Assembly (NCBI GenBank): GCA_022701965.1
Contig: JAKONL010000262.1
Span: forward strand, 1 to 5,214
DNA from: Burkholderiaceae bacterium
GTDB lineage: Bacteria > Pseudomonadota > Gammaproteobacteria > Burkholderiales > Burkholderiaceae
Direction: 5' to 3'
Length of the DNA stretch: 5,214 nucleotides
The translations under genes were made by a program, and so were the position numbers. Below, piece after piece: positions 1 through 5,214 of this stretch. Below the pieces are notes generated by a model, which ran no database searches, had not been told where the DNA came from, and saw only the letters and a program-made list of their open reading frames with translations. The first letter of the stretch is position 1, and each line of letters begins with the position of its first letter.

Positions 1-1393
1 GAGCGCGCGGCAGGGATTCGCCGACATGCGCGCCGACGTCTTCCTCGCTGAAGGCTTCCGGATCGTCCAGGGCGGCGACGACCGCCTTGTGGCCGAACTC
101 TTCCACCACGATCATCGCGGTGTCCTGGTCCAGCGGCTGGTTCATCGTGACCATCTGGCCCAGCTTCATCAGCTGCTTGATGACCTCGGCTGCCTTCACC
201 GACATCTTGTGGGCCAGTTCGGCCACGGTGATGGTTTCGGGCACGTGCACTTCGAGGGTGCGCTGCTCGACCGGCTGCTGTTGCGAAAAATCGTCGCGCT
301 GATCGCCACGGTTGTCGCCACGGCGACCCCGCGGGCCACCACGCCAGTTGCTGTTACGGCCGACGCCACCGGAGCTGTCGCCCCGGGTCTTGATTTCCTT
401 CTTCTTGGCCGGGTCGCCCGCCCAGCTGGAGGACAGCTTGGCCGACTTGACTTCCTTGCCGGCACCCACGCCGGTGCCGGGAGCGGCAGGCGCGCCCGGA
501 CGTGCACCGGTACCGGTACCGACGGCCGGCTTGTGCAGCGTGCCCTTGACGCCGGGCTTGGCGTCGCCGGGCTTGACCACCGGCTTCGGCGGCTCGACCG
601 GCTTGGCGGCGACCAGCACCTTCTTGGGCGTAGCCATCATCGAGCGGATCGCGGCGGCTTCGGCCTCGGCCTTGCGGCGACGGGCGTCGAGATCGGTGGC
701 GCGGGCGGTTTCTTCCGCGGCACGGGCACGCGACTCGGCTTCCGCCGCTTCGCGGGCCTCGGCCTGCGCTTTCACCCGGGCGGCGTTGGCTTCGGCCTGC
801 TCCCGGGTCGCCTCGGCCTTTTCGGCATGGACCTGGGCCTTCTTGGCCTGTTCCTGTGCCGCGTAGGCAGCAGCGCGCTCTTCGGCTTCGCGTTCGCGCT
901 GTTCACGCTCTTCGCGCGTCCGGCGCTTGTCGGCGAGCTCTTCTTCCTGGGCACGGATCTGGTCTGCCTGGCCGCGTGCTTCTTCTTCGCGGCGCTGCAG
1001 TTCGATGTCGGCTGCGGAATAGGTCGGCTCGGCCGGCACAGGCTCGCGCTCGACCTCGACATCGCCGCCATCGGCCGGGATGTCGCTGCCGTCTTCGCGC
1101 TTGATGAAGGTACGCTTCTTGCGCACTTCGACCTGGATGGTGCGGGCGCGCCCGGTGGCGTCGGCCTGCTTGAGCTCGCTGGTGGATTTCTTCACGAGGG
1201 TGATCTTCTTGCGATCCGCGGCGACAGTGCCGTGGCTTGCCTGCAGATAGCCGAGCAGCTTTTGCTTGTCGCTCTCGGTCAGGACGTCGGACGAAGCCCC
1301 CTTGCTCACGCCGGCGGACCGGAGCTGATCGAGCAGGGTTTCAGTGGACTTCTTGAGTTCGGTTGCGAACTCGGCTACGGTGGTGCTGGACAT
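1..1393 (-). CDS. infB: Translation initiation factor IF-2 (N-terminal 464 codons; C-terminal part lies beyond the left edge)
   Basis: IF-2 is the GTPase that brings initiator fMet-tRNA to the 30S subunit and promotes subunit joining. I translated this frame directly; it is open to the window edge. It begins [15 protein letters not shown], a first IF2_N helical domain (residues about 1-55). Next come an associated basic segment with [11 protein letters not shown] and RKKRTFIKR (63-99), a very long Glu/Ala/Arg-rich, probably helical linker (about 128-250), a Pro/Gly/Lys-rich stretch (255-335), a [13 protein letters not shown] basic patch (352-364) and a second IF2_N domain (about 378-445, [20 protein letters not shown]). 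The GTP-binding domain (G1 motif onward) is not in the window. The ATG at 1393 has GGAGG 12 nt upstream and lies 24 bp after the nusA stop, so the two are surely co-transcribed. The sequence style matches Comamonadaceae-like Burkholderiales. Identification is secure; only the N-terminal regulatory half is visible. Confidence 0.97.
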   Translation of the reverse strand, partial: MSSTTVAEFATELKKSTETLLDQLRSAGVSKGASSDVLTESDKQKLLGYLQASHGTVAADRKKITLVKKSTSELKQADATGRARTIQVEVRKKRTFIKREDGSDIPADGGDVEVEREPVPAEPTYSAADIELQRREEEARGQADQIRAQEEELADKRRTREEREQREREAEERAAAYAAQEQAKKAQVHAEKAEATREQAEANAARVKAQAEAREAAEAESRARAAEETARATDLDARRRKAEAEAAAIRSMMATPKKVLVAAKPVEPPKPVVKPGDAKPGVKGTLHKPAVGTGTGARPGAPAAPGTGVGAGKEVKSAKLSSSWAGDPAKKKEIKTRGDSSGGVGRNSNWRGGPRGRRGDNRGDQRDDFSQQQPVEQRTLEVHVPETITVAELAHKMSVKAAEVIKQLMKLGQMVTMNQPLDQDTAMIVVEEFGHKAVVAALDDPEAFSEEDVGAHVGESLPRA

Positions 1394-1405
1394 ATTCTTT
1401 GCGGT

Positions 1406-1410
1406 CCTCC
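1406..1410 (-). promoter_or_regulatory. Ribosome binding site of infB
   Basis: The minus strand reads GGAGG here, a perfect match to the core anti-Shine-Dalgarno complement. It lies inside the 24-bp nusA-infB spacer, 12 nt before the ATG at 1393. The spacing is slightly long but supports this start and separate ribosome loading on infB. Confidence 0.75.
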
Positions 1411-1417
1411 ACGACCC

Positions 1418-2902
1418 TTACTCTTGGCCCGCGAACCAATGTTCGCGTGCTTTGAGAATCAGGCTCTTGGCCTCGTCGGCGGACTGGCCGGTGATATCAG
1501 TGAGTTCGTCTACGCCGAGGTCGGCAAGATCGTCGCGGGTGTTCACGCCGGCTTGCGCCAGCTTTGCAATGTTTTCGGCGCCCAGGCCTTCGAGGTCGCG
1601 CAGATCCTGCGAGACGCCGCCGGCATTTTCCTCGCGGGCGATTTCCATCGTCAGCAGGGCATCCTTGGCGCGGGAACGGAGTTCGTTGACCGTGTCTTCG
1701 TCGAAGCTCTCGATCTCGAGCATTTCCTGCAGCGGCACATAGGCCACTTCTTCCAGGCTGGTGAAGCCTTCCTGGATCAGGATGTCGGCGATCTCTTCGT
1801 CGACATCGAGCTTTTCCATGAAAAGCGCGCGGCCGGCTTGGGTCTCGTCGGCCTGCTTTTGCGCAGACTCGGCGGCATCCATGATGTTGATCTTCCAGCC
1901 GGTCAGGTCGGACGCGAGGCGCACGTTCTGGCCGCCGCGCCCGATGGCGATGGCGAGGTTTTCCTCGTCGACCACCACATCCATCGCATGCTTTTCCTCG
2001 TCGACCACGATCGAGGACACATTGGCCGGAGCCAGCGCGCCGATGACGAACTGGGCAGGATCCTCGCTCCACAGGACGATGTCGACCCGCTCGCCGGCGA
2101 GCTCGTTGGTGACGGCATTGACCCGGGTGCCGCGCACGCCGACGCAGGTGCCGATCGGGTCGACGCGCTTGTCATGCGACAGCACCGCGATCTTGGCGCG
2201 GCTGCCGGGGTCACGGGCGCAGGATTTGATCTCCAGCAGGCCCTGCTCGATCTCGGGCACTTCGTTGCGGAAGAGCTCCATCATGAATTCGGGAGCCGAG
2301 CGCGACAGGATGATCGGCGCGCCGCGAAGCGTCAGGTCGACCTCCATGATCATGGCCCGCACCCGGTCGCCGCTGCGCAGGTTTTCCTTCGGAATCATCT
2401 CGCCGCGGCGCAGGCGTCCTTCGACGCGTCCGGCCTCGACGATGATGTCGCCCTTGTCCATGCGCTTGACGGTGCCGGTGAAGATCTTTTCGCCGCGCGA
2501 CATGAAGTCGTTGAGCAGCATTTCGCGCTCGGCGTCGCGGATCTTCTGCAGGATGACCTGCTTGGCGGCCATGGCGCCGATGCGGCCGATGGGAACCGAC
2601 TCCACACCTTCTTCGATGTGTTCGTCCACCTCGATGTCGGCGATCTGCTCTTTCGCTTCGAACAGCAGGATCTCCTGCTCGGGCAACTGCAGCCCGGCTT
2701 CGTCCGGCACCACATGCCAGCGCCGAAAGGTTTCATAGACACCGGTGTCACGATCGATCGCCACGCGAATGTCGACTTCGCCGCTGTAGAGCTTCTTCGT
2801 TGCTTGCGCCAGCGCCGATTCGACCGCGCCGAAAACCACGTCGCGTTCGACGTTCTTCTCGCGCGAGATCGCCTCGACCAGCATCAACAATTCGCGATTC
2901 AT
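1418..2902 (-). CDS. nusA: Transcription termination/antitermination factor NusA
   Basis: NusA binds RNA polymerase and nascent RNA to modulate pausing, intrinsic termination and antitermination. The 494-aa product has the normal full length for a proteobacterial NusA. In order: RNAP-binding N-terminal domain (about 1-130, starting [20 protein letters not shown]); S1 domain (about 135-195, [22 protein letters not shown]); KH1 (about 220-285, with [14 protein letters not shown] at 248-261); KH2 (about 295-345, with the [19 protein letters not shown] loop at 320-338). Two C-terminal acidic helix-hairpin-helix repeats follow (about 360-420 and 432-490), as in proteobacterial NusA that contacts the RNAP alpha C-terminal domain. 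The ATG at 2902 has AGGAG 9 nt upstream; the stop is TAA. It follows rimP after 72 bp that show no clear hairpin or promoter. No key motif is missing. Identification is near certain. Confidence 0.98.
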   Translation of the reverse strand: MNRELLMLVEAISREKNVERDVVFGAVESALAQATKKLYSGEVDIRVAIDRDTGVYETFRRWHVVPDEAGLQLPEQEILLFEAKEQIADIEVDEHIEEGVESVPIGRIGAMAAKQVILQKIRDAEREMLLNDFMSRGEKIFTGTVKRMDKGDIIVEAGRVEGRLRRGEMIPKENLRSGDRVRAMIMEVDLTLRGAPIILSRSAPEFMMELFRNEVPEIEQGLLEIKSCARDPGSRAKIAVLSHDKRVDPIGTCVGVRGTRVNAVTNELAGERVDIVLWSEDPAQFVIGALAPANVSSIVVDEEKHAMDVVVDEENLAIAIGRGGQNVRLASDLTGWKINIMDAAESAQKQADETQAGRALFMEKLDVDEEIADILIQEGFTSLEEVAYVPLQEMLEIESFDEDTVNELRSRAKDALLTMEIAREENAGGVSQDLRDLEGLGAENIAKLAQAGVNTRDDLADLGVDELTDITGQSADEAKSLILKAREHWFAGQE

Positions 2903-2911
2903 GCAACCACA

Positions 2912-2916
2912 CTCCT
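2912..2916 (-). promoter_or_regulatory. Ribosome binding site of nusA
   Basis: The minus strand reads AGGAG, 9 nt before the ATG at 2902, which supports the chosen nusA start. It sits at the nusA-proximal end of the 72-bp rimP-nusA spacer. Confidence 0.75.
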
Positions 2917-2974
2917 GTCCTGTACTTTTTTCACCGTCATCGGCTTCGCCTGATCGGGCGACCGTTTCGGCACT

Positions 2975-3604
2975 TCACTCTTGTTCTGCGTCGGCCTGTG
3001 CCGGATCGACGACATCGCCAGCCTCGCCGCGTGAGCGGCGGCCCTTGAAATCCACAATGGGGGCGAGGCGCGCCTCGCGCAACTCCGGCAGCAAAAATGC
3101 CATGGCGTGCAACGGAGCGGCGTCGAGACGCTTCTGGCTGACGCGGGCGCCGGGCTTGGCCTCGGGCTCCTCGCTCCAGACGATCTGCCACACGGCCTCG
3201 CCACCTTCGGGCGCCTTTTCGAGGCGACCCCGGAATTTCTTGCGGTTGGCGGCCACCTGACCGCCGCCGGCCGCGCCGATCGGGGCTTTCAGCACCAGAT
3301 CGACAATCTCGCCTTCGAAACGCTCGAAATCCTGCTGGTGGCGCAATGGGCGATCGATGCCCGGCGAGGAAACCTCGAGCCGGTTGTATTCGACCCCGTC
3401 GACTTCCAGCGCGAACTGCAGCTGGCGGGTGACTTTTTCGCAGTCTTCGACAGTGACGAACTGCTCGGAGGCACCGGCTTCGGGATGGCCGGTCCAGGGC
3501 AGATCGATGGTGATACGCAGCAATCCACCCGCGGAGCGTTCGATCTCCACGAGGTCATACCCGAGACCGGTAACGGTCGTTTCTACGATCTGCTGAAGTG
3601 CCAC
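2975..3604 (-). CDS. rimP: Ribosome maturation factor RimP, GTG start
   Basis: RimP is a cytoplasmic factor needed for maturation of the 30S subunit. The 209-aa product starts (M)ALQQIVETTVTGLGYDLVEIE, followed by LLRITIDLP (28-36), the N-terminal RimP domain. The conserved LEVSSPGIDRPLR motif is at 76-88, and an SH3-like C-terminal domain includes KKFRGRLE (122-129) and an APIVDFKGRR segment (181-190). An acidic tail ends the protein. A Gly/Ala-rich insertion (109-119) and the tail make it longer than the roughly 150-aa E. coli protein, as is common in Burkholderiales. I chose GTG at 3604 because homology begins exactly at ALQQIVE. The only upstream in-frame ATG (3709) would place translation across the terminator at 3664-3693. 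The only Shine-Dalgarno-like sequence is a weak GGTGGG 12 nt upstream. It is the first gene of the rimP-nusA-infB operon. Confidence 0.95.
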   Translation of the reverse strand: MALQQIVETTVTGLGYDLVEIERSAGGLLRITIDLPWTGHPEAGASEQFVTVEDCEKVTRQLQFALEVDGVEYNRLEVSSPGIDRPLRHQQDFERFEGEIVDLVLKAPIGAAGGGQVAANRKKFRGRLEKAPEGGEAVWQIVWSEEPEAKPGARVSQKRLDAAPLHAMAFLLPELREARLAPIVDFKGRRSRGEAGDVVDPAQADAEQE

Positions 3605-3663
3605 GTTGCGGAAAAGCCCACCAAGACGAATGAATCTGAAAACATCGAAAACCGATCGGCCAT
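3605..3663 (-). promoter_or_regulatory. Short rimP upstream region, presumed to hold the operon promoter or leader
   Basis: Only 59 bp separate the terminator from the rimP GTG. If the terminator is efficient, the promoter of the rimP-nusA-infB operon must lie here or overlap the hairpin. The stretch is locally AT-richer than its surroundings (TTTTCGATGTTTTCAGATTC on the minus strand) and contains the palindrome CCGATCGG at 3652-3659. I could not identify a convincing -35/-10 pair. There is no tRNA gene in it. The role is inferred from position only. Confidence 0.3.
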
Positions 3664-3693
3664 AAAAAACGGGCGGTTGGTATCCGCCCGTTT
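3664..3693 (-). terminator. Rho-independent terminator after the thioredoxin-like gene
   Basis: On the minus strand a perfect 10-bp stem (AAACGGGCGG / CCGCCCGTTT) with a 7-nt loop ends in a run of six T. The hairpin begins 18 bp after the stop codon of the thioredoxin-like gene, so it most simply ends that transcript. Read on the plus strand the hairpin is followed by only TTTGG, so it is directional. Its T run ends 59 bp before the rimP start, separating the two transcription blocks. Confidence 0.87.
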
Positions 3694-3711
3694 GGTCGTC
3701 AGCCTGCAATT

Positions 3712-4098
3712 CTACTGCGCCGGCATTATTTGTGCAACGCGGTCGCCGGGCGCAGATGCATTTATGCGCTGCAAAAGTGCCCGGGTATCCGGGATTTCCG
3801 GGTTATTGGTGTCGAGACTGCTCAATAACCGGTCAAGCAGTGTCGCCTGCGGCAGCACCGGTCCCAGAAAAACCACCCGTCCGCCGACCGCGATCAGCAC
3901 TGTCGGAAAGGTCTCGACATCCAGATCGCCTGCGACATCCGCTTCATCCTCAATGTCTACCCAGCGGAACGTGCCGCCAGCGTGACGCGACGCGACACCG
4001 GTGAAGGCGTCGCGCCACTCCCGGCACACACCGCACCATTGCGCGCAGAGGCTCACCACCAGCAGATCGTCCTGCGTTGTCAATGTGCTGCTCTCCAT
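3712..4098 (-). CDS. Small thioredoxin-fold protein with a WCGVC motif
   Basis: This is probably a cytoplasmic thiol-disulfide protein; its partner is unknown. The 128-aa product has a thioredoxin-type active site WCGVC (residues 21-25, Cys22 and Cys25) after a beta strand (LLVVSLCAQ), then FRWVDIEDEAD (44-54) and the cis-proline loop TFPTVLIAVGGR (63-74, Pro65). The variable pair is Gly-Val rather than the Gly-Pro of thioredoxin 1. The first strand and helix of classical thioredoxins are mostly absent, and a roughly 30-residue tail follows the fold. An extra cysteine (Cys18) lies close to the active site. No signal peptide or membrane segment is visible. It begins 48 bp after the cytochrome gene and is followed by a strong terminator, so it may share a transcript with the cytochrome. 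The ATG at 4098 lacks a Shine-Dalgarno; a TTG at 4083 has GGAGAG 7 nt upstream and could be the real start (123 aa). The fold is clear; the biological role is not. Confidence 0.82.
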   Translation of the reverse strand: MESSTLTTQDDLLVVSLCAQWCGVCREWRDAFTGVASRHAGGTFRWVDIEDEADVAGDLDVETFPTVLIAVGGRVVFLGPVLPQATLLDRLLSSLDTNNPEIPDTRALLQRINASAPGDRVAQIMPAQ

Positions 4099-4146
4099 GC
4101 GGAAAAAGAGCGGAATGCTAGCGCAGCGACCGCGCGCGCGAGCGGT

Positions 4147-5214
4147 CTACTCGGCATTCCCCCGCAGACGCCAGACCTCGACGGTGTCGACACTCGAAGC
4201 CCGGTTGCCCCAGGCGTTGCGGATATAGCTGGCCACGGCCGCCACTTCGGCGTCGTCGAGCGTCTGCAGGAACGGCGGCATGCCGCGCGGCCGCGGATTG
4301 CCGGCAGTGGCGGGTGCGAAACCGCCGTGCAGGACGATCTGCACCACGTTGGCGGGCGTGTTCAACACCACCGCGCGATTGCCCGCCAGCGCGGGAAACG
4401 CATCCTGCCCCTGGCCGGCTGCCCCGTGGCACCGGGCGCACTGGGCGGCGTAAATCCGGCTGCCCCGTTCCGCGACCGCCGACGCGAGCGGCTGCGGCGC
4501 CGGCGTCGACACCGGGTCGGGCGCGGGCGGCAGACTTCGCAGGTAGAGCGCCAGTGCGCCAATGTCGTCAGCCGACAGATGCTGCAGGCTGCGATACACC
4601 ACTTCGGCCATCGGTCCGGACACGCTGGCGGCTGGCGCGACGCCGGTGTGCAGCAGCCGCACCGCATCCTCCTGCGACCAACCCGCCAGGCCGGCCGCTG
4701 TGGCCGATCGCAGCGACGGCGCCATCCAGTTCTCGGAGGGAATCGTGCCGCCGGTCAGCGGATCGCCGGCCGGGTTCGCACCGAACGCATTGCGCGGACT
4801 GTGGCAGGCACCGCAGTGGCCCAGCCCGCCCGCCAGATAGGCGCCCCGGTTCCACTCGGCCGACCTGGACGGCTCCGGCTGATACACCCCCGGCCGAAAA
4901 AACAGCGCCCGCCACACCGCCAGCGCCAACGGCTGGTCGTACGGGAAACGCAGCTGATGCGCCGGCGCGGGCGCAGTGACGGGCGGCAGCGCCTGCAGGA
5001 AAGCGAACATCGCGTCCGAATCCTCGCGGCTGATGCGGGTGTAGTGCGGATAGGGAAACGCCGGATACAGCAGCCGACCGTCGCGCGACCGGCCGTTGTG
5101 CAGCGCGCGCCAGAAATGCGCAGCCGACCAGCCGCCGAGCCCGGCGGGCGATGGCGTCAGGTTGCTGGCGAAGAGCGTTCCGAAAGGGGTGGCGATCGCC
5201 CGACCGCCGGCATA
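4147..5214 (-). CDS. Multiheme cytochrome c, electron-transfer subunit of a periplasmic dehydrogenase (N-terminus beyond the right edge)
   Basis: This protein probably passes electrons from a periplasmic or membrane-associated dehydrogenase to the respiratory chain. The frame is open to the window end, giving 355 C-terminal residues. The first cytochrome domain is seen only after its heme site (ATPFGTLF near residues 8-15, NLTP, GGWS, then RDGRLLYPAFPYPHYTR at 44-60). The second has CGACH (4801-4815) with a candidate Met ligand in SGPMAEVV. The third has CARCH (4426-4440) with Met in RGMPPF. The order matches the three-heme family of AdhB, gluconate dehydrogenase cytochromes, and cytochrome partners of molybdenum hydroxylases. 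The segment LFFRPGVYQPEPSRSAEWNRG with YPAFPY resembles, from memory, the molybdenum-hydroxylase partners. No C-terminal transmembrane anchor is visible. A signal peptide and first CxxCH are expected just outside. The stop is TAG at 4149. The substrate cannot be told without the upstream genes. Confidence 0.9.
   Translation of the reverse strand, partial: YAGGRAIATPFGTLFASNLTPSPAGLGGWSAAHFWRALHNGRSRDGRLLYPAFPYPHYTRISREDSDAMFAFLQALPPVTAPAPAHQLRFPYDQPLALAVWRALFFRPGVYQPEPSRSAEWNRGAYLAGGLGHCGACHSPRNAFGANPAGDPLTGGTIPSENWMAPSLRSATAAGLAGWSQEDAVRLLHTGVAPAASVSGPMAEVVYRSLQHLSADDIGALALYLRSLPPAPDPVSTPAPQPLASAVAERGSRIYAAQCARCHGAAGQGQDAFPALAGNRAVVLNTPANVVQIVLHGGFAPATAGNPRPRGMPPFLQTLDDAEVAAVASYIRNAWGNRASSVDTVEVWRLRGNAE

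Noticed and set aside
509..520. A 12-bp palindrome GGTACCGGTACC inside infB
   Set aside because: It encodes a Gly-Thr-Gly-Thr repeat in the low-complexity linker; a coding explanation suffices and it has no partner copies.
636..641. Tandem ATG codons inside infB (residues 252-253) as a possible internal start for a short IF-2 form
   Set aside because: E. coli makes short IF-2 forms from internal starts, but here no Shine-Dalgarno sequence precedes these codons, so sequence support is lacking.
26..2953. A 975-codon open frame on the plus strand spanning the whole of nusA and the visible infB
   Set aside because: It is in the exact antisense codon register of both genes, where stops arise only opposite TTA, CTA or TCA codons. 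These are avoided in this high-GC genome, so the frame stays open. The product is low-complexity and matches nothing I recognise, while the minus strand encodes unmistakable NusA and IF-2.
3694..3711. A tRNA or other RNA gene before rimP, as in E. coli (metY)
   Set aside because: Only 18 bp lie between the thioredoxin-like stop and the terminator, and 59 bp between the terminator and rimP. Neither can hold a tRNA and no cloverleaf is visible.
3107..3985. A 292-codon plus-strand open frame opposite rimP and part of the thioredoxin-like gene
   Set aside because: It is again antisense in register to rimP, runs through the terminator hairpin, and has no recognisable domain or ribosome binding site.
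4128..4147. A GC-rich hairpin (GACCGC / GCGGTC) at the end of the cytochrome gene as a terminator
   Set aside because: The stem is only 6 bp and is not directly followed by a T tract; the nearest T run is about 20 nt further on, next to the thioredoxin-like start.
4314..4979. A 221-codon plus-strand open frame opposite the cytochrome gene, rich in Arg, Pro and Ala
   Set aside because: This is the typical composition of a high-GC shadow frame. The minus strand there carries two CxxCH heme motifs in a recognised cytochrome.

Overview
The window looks like an ordinary stretch of a high-GC betaproteobacterial chromosome, most likely Burkholderiales and close to Comamonadaceae. The evidence is the strong GC bias at third codon positions, the gene order rimP-nusA-infB, and the style of the IF-2 N-terminus (first IF2_N helix bundle, then a conserved [19 protein letters not shown] stretch and the RKKRTFIKR motif). 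All five genes I can support lie on the minus strand, so transcription runs from high to low coordinates.

At the right edge (4147-5214) is a multiheme c-type cytochrome, cut by the window end before its N-terminus and first heme site. It resembles the membrane or periplasmic electron-transfer subunits that serve molybdenum hydroxylases (isoquinoline 1-oxidoreductase or nicotinate dehydrogenase type) or PQQ/flavin dehydrogenases. 48 bp downstream is a small cytoplasmic thioredoxin-fold protein with a WCGVC active site (3712-4098). It is followed within 20 bp by a strong intrinsic terminator (3664-3693) that closes this first transcription block.

After the terminator, the transcription/translation operon begins: rimP (ribosome maturation factor, GTG start at 3604), nusA (transcription elongation/termination factor, 494 aa) and infB (initiation factor IF-2), which runs off the left edge after 464 codons. 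Spacers are 72 bp (rimP-nusA) and 24 bp (nusA-infB), and both downstream genes have clear Shine-Dalgarno sequences. This is the classic operon that couples transcription and translation factors. No tRNA gene precedes rimP here, unlike metY in E. coli.

I found no mobile element, CRISPR array, RNA gene, or sign of a novel system. The very long plus-strand open frame opposite infB and nusA (26-2953) is a codon-usage shadow. The observations worth a second look are small: where the rimP operon promoter lies given a terminator 59 bp upstream, which start codon the thioredoxin-like gene uses, and which redox enzyme the cytochrome serves.
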